A stretch of 64,000 nt of DNA from Sphingomonas glacialis (GTDB lineage: Bacteria; Pseudomonadota; Alphaproteobacteria; Sphingomonadales; Sphingomonadaceae): the NCBI RefSeq assembly GCF_014653575.1, contig NZ_BNAQ01000003.1, forward strand, positions 310,001-374,000, in the 5' to 3' direction. Of this stretch, positions 17,685-25,130 are shown piece after piece; within the stretch, counting starts at the first letter, position 1, and every line of letters starts with the position of its first letter. A program made the position numbers and the translations under genes. Below the pieces are notes generated by a model, which saw only the letters and a list, made by a program, of their open reading frames with translations, made no database searches and had not been told where the DNA came from.

Positions 17685-18461
17685 ATGAAATTTCGACGCA
17701 CAGGTCTTACAATCGCGGCGATCGTGCTGTTTTCGTCCCGTTGGGTCTATGCCCAGGCAACGACGCGCGAGCTCAAGGGCTTATCACCGCGCGCGGCTAA
17801 TCGATCGGTGCAGCGCGACCTGCTGTCGGTGCTCGAGCCGATCAAACAGATCAGATCGGGCATGTTTGTACAGGTGCACGGCGTTTGGCTCGCCACCCGT
17901 CCGTTCGGGACCGAATTCGACGGCGTTTGCCAACGTGACCTAATGACGCTGTGGTACGCGCCGACCGACACCGCCGATCGCGCCGAAGACGCGCCGTTGC
18001 GGCCGTATAGCCTCACCGCCACGCCCTCGTTTCACATCGCCGCGCTGCCATCCCGGCGCCTCACCAAGCCGCGCGGTGATCACGTATGGCAAACAAAATG
18101 CACAACGCTCGGCAAGGACGTGTACAACTGGTTCCATGCGAAGGATGCGGAGACTGCAGTGCGTGGCGCGGCCGTATTGGAAGCAGCGGTCAAGGCAATC
18201 AAGAAGGGGATGCTGAAGGCACAGCCATGTCCCGATATCATCGATCGCAAAGCCGGGTGCGAAGCCGCCATTCTCGCATTCGGGCGCGTTGAGGAGATCA
18301 ATGATATCGAACCCTGCCCTGCGGTTGCGCCGCTGCAGTGCTACGTGATCGACCTCGCGTCCCAGAGCAAACTTACGATCGAAGCTCAGTTCGCGGATGA
18401 TGCCGCGGAACCCAGCGCGGTTACCGCGATCTCGGTCGAAGAATATATCATCGTGACCTGA
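17685..18461 (+). CDS. Hypothetical secreted protein
   Basis: A 258-residue protein that I do not recognise. It starts at ATG 17685 with a signal peptide (basic MKFRRTG, hydrophobic core, cleavage near WVYAQA). The mature part has eight or so cysteines, several in the second half (QPCPDI, KAGCEA, EPCPAV, LQCYVI), suggesting disulfides in the periplasm. The base composition looks less GC-rich than its neighbours, with AT-rich codons near the end. It is flanked by the amt terminator and a convergent operon, so it is likely transcribed alone. Confidence 0.7.
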   Translation: MKFRRTGLTIAAIVLFSSRWVYAQATTRELKGLSPRAANRSVQRDLLSVLEPIKQIRSGMFVQVHGVWLATRPFGTEFDGVCQRDLMTLWYAPTDTADRAEDAPLRPYSLTATPSFHIAALPSRRLTKPRGDHVWQTKCTTLGKDVYNWFHAKDAETAVRGAAVLEAAVKAIKKGMLKAQPCPDIIDRKAGCEAAILAFGRVEEINDIEPCPAVAPLQCYVIDLASQSKLTIEAQFADDAAEPSAVTAISVEEYIIVT

Positions 18462-18467
18462 AAGAGA

Positions 18468-18632
18468 TCAGGTAGGCGGCGACGCTTCAGAGTCGGGATC
18501 GGCAAGCGCGTCCTTGTCGCGCGCTCTCTCGCGCAACCGCTGCGCGGCGAGCGCGGCGCCGAGCAGGAAGCCGCCCGGCACCAACACCACCGCCGCCGTC
18601 AACGCGACCCGATTCCAATCCTTGCGGTCCAT
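18468..18632 (-). CDS. Small single-span membrane protein, 54 aa
   Basis: A short open frame starting ATG at 18632 and ending TGA at 18468: MDRKDWNRVALTAAVVLVPG then a hydrophobic stretch (FLLGAALAA) and a charged tail (QRLRERARDKD). One membrane helix with N-in basic residues and an acidic C-terminus is predicted. It begins 18 bp after the GMC oxidoreductase stop on the same strand, so it is probably the last gene of that operon. Codon use and the tight spacing support a real gene; no function can be given. Confidence 0.6.
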   Translation of the reverse strand: MDRKDWNRVALTAAVVLVPGGFLLGAALAAQRLRERARDKDALADPDSEASPPT

Positions 18633-18650
18633 GCCGCGGCATCTAGCCGA

Positions 18651-20237
18651 TCAGGCGAGGTCCGCGGCCACGAAATCGGCACAACGTTCCCCGATCATGA
18701 TCGACGGCGCATTGGTGTTGCCCGAGACGAGCTTGGGCATGACCGAGGCATCGGCGACATAGAGGCCCTCGACCCCGCGGACGCGCAGCCGCGGGTCGCA
18801 CACCGCATCCTCGTTTGATCCCATCCGCGCGGTCCCGACCGGGTGATAGACGGTATCGGCGCGCGCGCGGATCAAGCGTTCGAGCGCGTCGTCGTCGCGC
18901 AAGTCGATCGGATAGCGATCGCGGCCCTGATGGTCGCTGAGTGGTGGCGCCTCGAGGATGCGATACATCGCGCGGACGCCGCGCATCATCGTCGCCATGT
19001 CGCGCGGATCGCTGAAGAACGCCGGGTCGATCAGCGGAGCCACGCGCGCATCGCTCGAGGCGAGCCGCACCGTGCCGTGGCTTTCGGGCCGCAGCACGCA
19101 GACGTGGCACGAATAGCCATGCCCCGGCACTTGCGTGCGGCCGTGATCCTCGAGCGCGGCGACGACGAAGTGGAGCTGGACGTCGGGCGCGGGGGCGTGC
19201 GGATCGGTGGTGAGGAAGGCGCCCGCCTCGGCGAACGGGGTCGTCATCATCCCCTCGCGCTTGCGCAGCCACTGGAACAGCGCGCCCGCCATATCGAGCT
19301 TGCCCTTGAGCGAATTGCCGACGAAGCTCTTGCCCGGCGTCTCGAAGGCCGCGACATAATCGATATGATCCTGCAAGTTCGCGCCGACCGCCGCGCGATC
19401 GACCCGCACCGTTATGCCCTGCTCGCGCAGATGCGCCCCCGGCCCGATCCCCGACAGCATCAGGATCTGCGGCGTCCCGAACACGCCCGCCGCGAGCACG
19501 ACGGCCTTGCGCGCGCGGATCACCTTCGACTCGCCACCCTGCAGATAGGCGACGCCCCAGGCGCGCCCGTCCTCGAACAGCACGCGCTCGACGGTGACGC
19601 CGGTGAGCACGTGCAACGCCGGATTGTCGGGCGCGTCACCCAGATACGCGCGTGCCGAGGTCCAGCGCTCGCCGCCCTTCTGCGTCACTTGGTAGAGCCC
19701 GATCCCCTCCTGCCGCGCGCCGTTGAAATCGTCGTTGCGCGGGATCTGCAGCGACGCGCCGGCCTCGACGAAATCGCGGCTGCCGGGATTGGCGTGGTGC
19801 TGCTCGCTCACCCACAGCGGTCCGTCGCCGCCGTGATAAGCGTCGCCGCCACGGACATTGTGCTCGCTGCGCTTGAACCACGGCAGCACGTCGTCATACG
19901 ACCAGCCGGGGCAGCCGAGCGCCGCCCAATTGTCGTAATCCCATTTGTTGCCGCGGATATAGATCATCGCGTTGATCGCGCTCGACCCGCCGAGCCCCTT
20001 GCCGCGCGGTTGGTGCCCGCGCCGGCCGCCTAGGCCGGCTTGCGGGACGGTCTCGTAATTCCAGTTGGTCTTGTCGGTCTGGAACGCGAGGAACGCCGGA
20101 ATGCGCGTCCGGAGCCCCGTGTTGCGGCCCCCCGCCTCGAGCAAGGCGACCGAGAATTTCCCGCCATCGCTCAAGCGCCCGGCCGCCGCCGCGCCGCCCG
20201 AACCGCCCCCGATGACCACGATATCGGCTTCTTCCAC
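18651..20237 (-). CDS. GMC-family FAD oxidoreductase (choline dehydrogenase-like)
   Basis: A 528-residue alcohol-oxidising flavoprotein of the glucose-methanol-choline family. It has the N-terminal FAD-binding motif (ADIVVIGGGSGGAAAAGRL), the GMC signature segment GKGLGGSSAINAMIYIRG, and the C-terminal active-site region with VYHPVGTARMG and SGNTNAPSIMIGE. BetA and alkanol or terpene-alcohol dehydrogenases share this architecture and the substrate cannot be read from sequence. Translation starts with GTG. It lies 24 bp after a fatty-acid-hydroxylase-family gene, so oxidation of a hydroxylated lipid or terpenoid is an attractive inference. Confidence 0.88.
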   Translation of the reverse strand: MEEADIVVIGGGSGGAAAAGRLSDGGKFSVALLEAGGRNTGLRTRIPAFLAFQTDKTNWNYETVPQAGLGGRRGHQPRGKGLGGSSAINAMIYIRGNKWDYDNWAALGCPGWSYDDVLPWFKRSEHNVRGGDAYHGGDGPLWVSEQHHANPGSRDFVEAGASLQIPRNDDFNGARQEGIGLYQVTQKGGERWTSARAYLGDAPDNPALHVLTGVTVERVLFEDGRAWGVAYLQGGESKVIRARKAVVLAAGVFGTPQILMLSGIGPGAHLREQGITVRVDRAAVGANLQDHIDYVAAFETPGKSFVGNSLKGKLDMAGALFQWLRKREGMMTTPFAEAGAFLTTDPHAPAPDVQLHFVVAALEDHGRTQVPGHGYSCHVCVLRPESHGTVRLASSDARVAPLIDPAFFSDPRDMATMMRGVRAMYRILEAPPLSDHQGRDRYPIDLRDDDALERLIRARADTVYHPVGTARMGSNEDAVCDPRLRVRGVEGLYVADASVMPKLVSGNTNAPSIMIGERCADFVAADLA

Positions 20238-20261
20238 GCGCTCTCTCCTGCTCGCGGCGCT

Positions 20262-21155
20262 TTAGCGCGCCTTTGTATCGCTCGATCGCCACTGCGCCTT
20301 GATCGTCTCGGACGTGTCGCGGCTGCCGTCGTGGCTCCACCCGGGCGGCATCACCAGATAGCCGAGCTTGGCACGAAGCCCCGGCGCCCGCCAGACGTCT
20401 TGCGCGATCCCGATCCATTCGTGCGTCGCCGCCCATAACAGATTGAACGAGCCCAAATTCTTGACGATCCCATAGCGCGGTCGATCGTCGGCGCGCTCAG
20501 GCTCGAAGGTGCCGAACAGGCGGTCCCAGACGATGAAGACCCCGGCATAATTGGTGTCGAGATAGCGCGGATTGGTCGCGTGATGGACGCGGTGGTGCGA
20601 CGGCGTGTTCATCACCGCCTCGAACCAGCGCGGCATCCGGTCGATCATCTCGGTGTGGATCCAGAACTGATAGATCAGGTTGAGCCCCGCGACGAACACC
20701 AGCATCGCCGGCGGAAAGCCGATCAACAGCAGCGGCAGGCGGAAGACGAAGCCCAGCGAGACGAAGCCCGTCCAGGTCTGCCGCAGCGCGGTCGACAGAT
20801 TATAATGCTGGCTCGAATGGTGGATGACATGGCTCGCCCAGAACCAGCGGACGCGGTGGGCCGAGCGGTGGAAGACGTAATAGAACAGGTCGTCGAGCAC
20901 GAAGGCGAGCACGAACCAATACCAGGCATAGCCGATGTCGAAGAGCCGGAATTGCCACACCCAGAGCGACAGCGCGAAGACCAGTCCGACCGACAGCGCG
21001 CCGGCGACGGTGCTGCCGAGGCCGAGCGCAAGCGACACGAGCGTGTCCTTGGGCTCGTAACGCGTGCGATCCTTGATCCGCGCGACGATCATCTCGGCAA
21101 GGACGAGCGCGATGAAGCCGGGGACGGCGTAGTGGACGGGATCGGGCAGGCCCAT
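20262..21155 (-). CDS. Sterol desaturase / fatty acid hydroxylase family protein
   Basis: A 297-residue integral membrane di-iron enzyme. The three histidine boxes of the superfamily are complete: HRSAH, HHSSQHYN and HRVHHATN, with an extra His in FWIHTEM. Four or more membrane segments surround them. Such enzymes hydroxylate or desaturate lipids, carotenoids or sterol-like substrates using O2. ATG at 21155 was chosen; a GTG two codons upstream is possible. It is first in an operon with the GMC oxidoreductase and a 54-residue membrane protein. A weak palindrome covers the region just before its start. Confidence 0.85.
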   Translation of the reverse strand: MGLPDPVHYAVPGFIALVLAEMIVARIKDRTRYEPKDTLVSLALGLGSTVAGALSVGLVFALSLWVWQFRLFDIGYAWYWFVLAFVLDDLFYYVFHRSAHRVRWFWASHVIHHSSQHYNLSTALRQTWTGFVSLGFVFRLPLLLIGFPPAMLVFVAGLNLIYQFWIHTEMIDRMPRWFEAVMNTPSHHRVHHATNPRYLDTNYAGVFIVWDRLFGTFEPERADDRPRYGIVKNLGSFNLLWAATHEWIGIAQDVWRAPGLRAKLGYLVMPPGWSHDGSRDTSETIKAQWRSSDTKAR

Positions 21156-21163
21156 ACGCACTG

Positions 21164-21179
21164 TTTACACCAGTGTCAG
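21164..21179. promoter_or_regulatory. Possible repressor operator before the sterol desaturase gene
   Basis: TTTACACCAGTGTCAG contains the perfect half-sites ACAC and GTGT around a two-base centre, with partly symmetrical flanks. It lies 9-24 bp before the chosen start codon, where TetR-type repressors often bind. No regulator gene is adjacent, so this is only suggestive. Confidence 0.25.
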
Positions 21180-21213
21180 TGGGATCCGTAAAGAGCCAAT
21201 ATCGCGCGGGCGG

Positions 21214-21615
21214 TCAGTGGTACGTCGTGCCGCGCGTGACGCTGTCCTCGATCGCACGAACATCGGCTTCGAGCACGCCGAACAGCAGCACCGCACCGAA
21301 CTGGCGTTCGTCCGTCTCGACGCGCACACCCTCGATCGCCTGAGTGAGCCGCAATGGTGCGATCAGCCTCCGGGCGGCGACCTTTGCACCGTGGCGTTTC
21401 AGCAGCGCAAGCGCCCCGTTTCCAGCGACCAGCGCGGCATTCCCGTCGGTCCCGATCACCGCCCCATGCGCGACGAAGCCGGCAAGCATCTGCTCGGCGG
21501 TCTCGCGTGCTTGCGCCTTGCTCGAAATGCGCGCCTCGCCGAGTCGCATCCAGCGCGCGACTAGCGCCAGGCCGAGCACGCCGGCGACGCTTAGTCCAAG
21601 TTGCGTCCAGTCCAT
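21214..21615 (-). CDS. Hypothetical membrane-anchored protein
   Basis: A 133-residue protein with one N-terminal membrane segment (LGLSVAGVLGLALVARWM) followed by a soluble domain of alternating small hydrophobic and charged residues. I do not recognise the family. It starts ATG at 21615, ten bases after the stop of the preceding sulfurtransferase-like gene on the same strand, so both are likely co-transcribed. The soluble domain holds VIGTDGNAALVAGNGALALL, resembling a small sensory or binding fold, but that is not enough to name it. Confidence 0.65.
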   Translation of the reverse strand: MDWTQLGLSVAGVLGLALVARWMRLGEARISSKAQARETAEQMLAGFVAHGAVIGTDGNAALVAGNGALALLKRHGAKVAARRLIAPLRLTQAIEGVRVETDERQFGAVLLFGVLEADVRAIEDSVTRGTTYH

Positions 21616-21625
21616 CGCCTTGCTG

Positions 21626-22060
21626 TCACGCCGGCGTGGAAAGCGCGTCGAGCAGCGGGCGAAGTCCGGTGAGATCGTATCCGGCGGCGGCGGCTTTCGT
21701 CATCGCCGTATCGGGATGCATGCCGCCCTTGACGACCGCGAGCGCCCAGAGGTTGCACGAGCGCGTTCCCGAGCGGCAGTATGCCAGCACCGGACCCTTG
21801 GCCTCGGCCAGCACCGCCGCCATCGCGTCGATCTGCGGATGCGAGAAGCCGGCGTGCGTCACCGGGATCGCGGTGTAGGTGAGGCCAGCGGCCTCGGCGG
21901 CGGCGGCGATCTCGGCACCGCTCGGCTGGCCCATATCCTCGCCATCGGGGCGGTTGTTGACGATTGCGGTGAAGCCCGCAGCGGCAAGGTCGGCCATCGC
22001 GTCGGGCGAGATTTGCGGAGCGACCGCGACGGTCGGATCGATGGTGCGGAGGATGGTCAT
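21626..22060 (-). CDS. TIGR01244-type sulfur transferase / phosphatase
   Basis: A 144-residue protein with the dual-specificity-phosphatase-like fold. The active-site loop is LAYCRSGTRS, the CX5R motif with a catalytic cysteine, and the N-terminus (ISPDAMADLAAAGFTAIVNNRPDGE) matches the TIGR01244/Blh N-terminal domain family. These are annotated as sulfur transferases in sulfide oxidation modules or as phosphatases; the activity is uncertain. ATG 22060 begins the conserved part. A repeat-rich 264-bp spacer separates it from the upstream recQ. Confidence 0.82.
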   Translation of the reverse strand: MTILRTIDPTVAVAPQISPDAMADLAAAGFTAIVNNRPDGEDMGQPSGAEIAAAAEAAGLTYTAIPVTHAGFSHPQIDAMAAVLAEAKGPVLAYCRSGTRSCNLWALAVVKGGMHPDTAMTKAAAAGYDLTGLRPLLDALSTPA

Positions 22061-22108
22061 GGGCTTGCTTCTAGCTCGCACGGCAGCGCGGCGGAAGCGG
22101 CAGATTCG

Positions 22109-22234
22109 GTTCGCGCAGAGGCGCGGAGGCGCGGAGGAAAAAACGGCGGGCGAACGCGCTGTTACATCAAACGGCCCGCGCGCGACCGGGAAACCGTAGT
22201 CTTTTTCCCTGCGCCTCAGCGCCCCTGCGCGAAC
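22109..22234. repeat. Long imperfect inverted repeat, recQ downstream region (pair 1)
   Basis: The arm at 22109-22137 (GTTCGCGCAGAGGCGCGGAG and following) is nearly complementary to 22207-22234 (ending GCGCCCCTGCGCGAAC). The left arm itself repeats GGCGCGGA in tandem. The intervening 70 bp has no open frame of note. Together with pair 2 it fills the whole 264-bp space between recQ and the TIGR01244 gene. Confidence 0.7.
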
Positions 22235-22239
22235 AAATT

Positions 22240-22314
22240 TTCACGCAAAGCCGCGAAGACACGAAGAAGGGGAGTGATGATCCCGCCGCCTATCGCTTCG
22301 CGCCTTCGCGTGAA
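22240..22314. repeat. Imperfect inverted repeat, recQ downstream region (pair 2)
   Basis: TTCACGCAAAGCCGCGAAG (22240-22258) and CTTCGCGCCTTCGCGTGAA (22296-22314) are complementary at about 16 of 19 positions. The right arm ends ten bases before the recQ stop codon region. It can fold at the 3' end of the toxin-antitoxin-recQ transcript. Confidence 0.7.
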
Positions 22315-22324
22315 ACTCGAGCGC

Positions 22325-24091
22325 TCAGAACCGTCGCAGGACCCCGAGAAACGCCTCGCCATAGGCCTCGAGCTTGCGCGCACCGACGCCGGTGATGTGA
22401 CCCATCGCCGAGAGCGACGAAGGCCGCGTCGTCGCCATCTCGCGCAGCACCGAATCGTGGAAGATGACGTACGGCGGCACGCTCGCCTCGAGCGCGAGTT
22501 CGCGGCGCTTGGTGCGCAACGCCTCGAACAGCGGTTCGCCGGTCGGGTTGGGCACGCTGCCAGCGCTTCCGCGCCGCCGCCGCTCGCGCTTGGGCGGGAC
22601 GATCAGCGCGACCTGTTCGCCCTCTTTCAAGATGCCGCGGGCGCCGGGGCCAAACTCCAACCCGCCGAAATCGTTCGCGCGCAGCGCGTCGCGCAGCAGC
22701 AGCGCCCGCCCGACCGGCTTGATCAGCGCGGCTTCCTCAGGGCTAGAGGCGATCCCGAATACGCCGAGCGTCTCGTGCCCGTTCATCAGGCTGCGCTCGC
22801 TCGACTGGCCCATCAGGACTTGCTCGATATAGCCCGCGCCAAAGCTCTGCCCCGTGCGAAAGACCGCGGAGAGGAATTTCCTCGCCACCTCCGTCGCATC
22901 GACCGCGGCGGGCGGGTTGAGACAATTGTCGCAATTGCCGCAATTCTCGGGACTGTCGTCGCCGAAATGCATGAGCAGGATGCGCCGCCGGCATCCGGCG
23001 GTCTCGGCCAGCGCGCCGAGGGCGGCGAGCCGCTGGCGCTCGCCCGGCTGGCGCGCCGGCTCGACCTCGCCGATCCGCTGCCGCGCGCGCGCGAAATCCT
23101 CGGCGCCCCAAAACAGATGCGCCACCGCGGGATCACCGTCACGCCCCGCGCGGCCGGTCTCCTGATAATAGCTCTCGATCGATTTGGGCAGCCCGGCGTG
23201 GGCGACGAAGCGCACGTCGGGCTTGTCGATCCCCATTCCGAACGCGACCGTCGCGCACATCACCATGTCCTCGCTCGCCACGAAATCGGCTTGGTTCTTC
23301 GCGCGGACATGCGGATCGAGCCCGGCATGATAGGCGCGCGTCGGCCGTCCGGTCTTGCTCAGCGCCTCGGCCATCTTTTCGGTGCCGGCGCGGCTCTGCA
23401 GATAGACGATGCCTGCGCCGGGGGTCTCGGCGATCAGGTCGGCGATCTGGCGCGTCGCATTGTCCTTCGGCGAGATGCGATACTGGATGTTGGGCCGGTC
23501 GAACCCCGCGACGATCATGCCCTCGTGCGGGATCCCGAGCTGCTCGAGGATATCCGCGCGCGTCACCGCGTCGGCGGTCGCGGTCAGCGCGAGCCGCGGC
23601 ACATCCGGGAATGCGTCGAGCAGCGGTCGCAGCAGGCGGTAATCGGGCCGGAAATCATGCCCCCATTCGGACACGCAATGCGCCTCGTCGATCGCGAACA
23701 GCGCCAACGGCGCACGCGCGAGCAACTCGCGGAATGCGCCGCCCGAGGCACGCTCGGGCGCGACATAGAGCAGGTCGAGCTCGCCGCGGCGGAAGCGCGC
23801 GATCGTCTCGGCTTGGTCGGTATCGACCGAGGTCAGCGTCGCTGCGCGGATCCCGATCGCGGTCGCGGCGCGCAGCTGGTCGTGCATCAGCGCGATCAGC
23901 GGCGAGACGACGACACACGTCCCCTCGAGCACGACCGCGGGCAATTGATAGCACAGCGACTTGCCCGCGCCGGTCGGCATCACCGCGAGCGTCCGCGCGC
24001 CGGCGAGCACGCGCTCGACCACCGACCCCTGCACGCCGCGAAAAGCCGGGAAGCCGAAGGTCGATTGGAGGACGGGGAGGGGGTCGATCAT
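22325..24091 (-). CDS. recQ: ATP-dependent DNA helicase RecQ
   Basis: A 588-residue 3'-5' helicase of recombination and replication-fork repair. Walker A (PTGAGKS, 39-45) and the DEAH box (135-138) lie in the helicase core. They are followed by the RecQ-Ct zinc site (CRRRILLMHFGD...NCGNCDNC) and an HRDC domain at the C-terminus (FEALRTKRRELALE...GVGARKLEAYG). All three regions are intact. The ATG at 24091 directly follows the TAA of the toxin gene with no intervening base and no clear ribosome-binding site, so translation is probably coupled to the toxin. Confidence 0.95.
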   Translation of the reverse strand: MIDPLPVLQSTFGFPAFRGVQGSVVERVLAGARTLAVMPTGAGKSLCYQLPAVVLEGTCVVVSPLIALMHDQLRAATAIGIRAATLTSVDTDQAETIARFRRGELDLLYVAPERASGGAFRELLARAPLALFAIDEAHCVSEWGHDFRPDYRLLRPLLDAFPDVPRLALTATADAVTRADILEQLGIPHEGMIVAGFDRPNIQYRISPKDNATRQIADLIAETPGAGIVYLQSRAGTEKMAEALSKTGRPTRAYHAGLDPHVRAKNQADFVASEDMVMCATVAFGMGIDKPDVRFVAHAGLPKSIESYYQETGRAGRDGDPAVAHLFWGAEDFARARQRIGEVEPARQPGERQRLAALGALAETAGCRRRILLMHFGDDSPENCGNCDNCLNPPAAVDATEVARKFLSAVFRTGQSFGAGYIEQVLMGQSSERSLMNGHETLGVFGIASSPEEAALIKPVGRALLLRDALRANDFGGLEFGPGARGILKEGEQVALIVPPKRERRRRGSAGSVPNPTGEPLFEALRTKRRELALEASVPPYVIFHDSVLREMATTRPSSLSAMGHITGVGARKLEAYGEAFLGVLRRF

Positions 24092-24418
24092 TTACGCGAA
24101 ACCAAGAATAAGAAGGAGAGCCTGATCGACACGCTGCATGTCGGTCTCGGACAAACGGCCGATCGCTCGGCCAAACTGCTGGTGATCCACGGTCACCAAA
24201 ATGTCGACCGCGACGTCTGAAATCGCTTCAAGGCCATTCTGCGCGTCGGGCAAGACCCTCGGGCGAAGGTCGCGTGCCTCCCCTCTCGCGGTCTGGCATA
24301 ATGCCACGAGACGATGTGGCGTATCGCCAAAAGCGTCGCCCTGCACGACCAAGACCGGGCGAGGCTTGCCGCCATAGCCGCTTCCCGTCGCAGCACTCCA
24401 GATTTCACCCCGCTTCAC
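24092..24418 (-). CDS. MazF/PemK-family mRNA interferase toxin
   Basis: A 108-residue protein beginning MKRGEIWSAATGSGYGGKPR and PVLVVQGDAF, the conserved N-terminus of MazF/PemK ribosome-independent endoribonucleases, with the IGRLSETDMQRVDQAL helix near the C-terminus. It starts with GTG at 24418. It lies nine bases after its antitoxin and its stop touches the recQ start, so recQ is the third gene of the unit. As with other MazF toxins, it would cleave mRNA at a short sequence when the labile antitoxin is lost; its specificity is unknown. Confidence 0.85.
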   Translation of the reverse strand: MKRGEIWSAATGSGYGGKPRPVLVVQGDAFGDTPHRLVALCQTARGEARDLRPRVLPDAQNGLEAISDVAVDILVTVDHQQFGRAIGRLSETDMQRVDQALLLILGFA

Positions 24419-24427
24419 GATCGAGCT

Positions 24428-24685
24428 TTAACGCTCTGTTTCGCGGTCGAGGCGTTCGAGGCGTTCGAGCACGACGTCGGTCATCGCGCCAGCGAACGCC
24501 ATCGCTTCGCGGTCATCCTCGACATGCGCCCACAACCACTCTCGCGTCTTGCGGGCTTCCTCCTGAAACTCCGGCGTCGTCGTGTCCGGCAACCAGAAAG
24601 TCTTCGGCCGCAGTCCCTGGGCGCGCAACGCTGCACGCCGTTTGGCGACGCGCTCGGCGCTGGTCATCGGTCGCTCCATGCCCAT
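24428..24685 (-). CDS. MazE-type antitoxin (DUF3018 family)
   Basis: An 85-residue charged protein with a basic N-terminal DNA-binding part (SAERVAKRRAALRAQGLRPK) and an acidic C-terminal tail (FQEEARKTREWLWAHVEDDR), the layout of the DUF3018 antitoxin MazE-like family. The C-terminal part should wrap the toxin. The ATG at 24685 has a good AAGGAG site (GGAAGGAG, nine bases upstream). A perfect 16-bp palindrome sits 22 bp before the start, suiting autorepression by the antitoxin-toxin complex. Confidence 0.82.
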   Translation of the reverse strand: MGMERPMTSAERVAKRRAALRAQGLRPKTFWLPDTTTPEFQEEARKTREWLWAHVEDDREAMAFAGAMTDVVLERLERLDRETER

Positions 24686-24706
24686 CGCCACGCTCCTTCC
24701 GCCCAA

Positions 24707-24722
24707 GCGTTACATGTAACGC
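24707..24722. promoter_or_regulatory. Toxin-antitoxin operator palindrome
   Basis: GCGTTACATGTAACGC is a perfect 16-bp palindrome in the 111-bp divergent region. On the minus strand a plausible promoter is TTGTGA (24736-24741), 16 bp, then TTACAT (24714-24719), so the -10 box lies inside the palindrome and binding would block the antitoxin promoter. Confidence 0.75.
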
Positions 24723-24796
24723 CGACCCCCAAAAATCACAAGATGTTTACCCCTTGTTCTTGCGTGCAAGCGCGTTCCCGGTGCAAGCGGACGCAC

Positions 24797-25066
24797 ATGG
24801 AAACAGTCCGCGACAACAAGGCCGAGCAGGAATTCGAGCTGACCGTCGGCCGCCACCGCGCGGTCGCGGCGTATCAGATGGAAGGCGACACGATCGTCTT
24901 CACGCACACGCTCGTGCCCAAAGCGGTCGCCGGGCATGGGGCCGCGACCAAACTGGTCCGCGCCGCGCTCGACAGCGCGCGCGACCGCGGGTTGAAGGTC
25001 ATCCCACAATGCCCGTTCGTCGCCGCCTATATCGACAAGCATCCGGAATATCGCGATTTATTGTGA
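24797..25066 (+). CDS. GNAT-like N-acetyltransferase (YjdJ family)
   Basis: An 89-residue minimal acetyltransferase of the COG2388/YjdJ type. The acetyl-CoA loop is seen as VAGHGAATKLVRAALDSARDRG and the conserved ending is IPQCPFVAAYIDKHPEY, which contains the catalytic-region cysteine. The substrate is not known. The ATG at 24797 was chosen because the conserved domain starts immediately after it. It is divergent from the toxin-antitoxin module. Confidence 0.82.
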   Translation: METVRDNKAEQEFELTVGRHRAVAAYQMEGDTIVFTHTLVPKAVAGHGAATKLVRAALDSARDRGLKVIPQCPFVAAYIDKHPEYRDLL

Positions 25067-25130
25067 CGCTGCCGTGGTTTGGCCCCATTCTGCGGCAAGA
25101 TCGAGCTGAACTCGAACAGGGCAGCCGACC

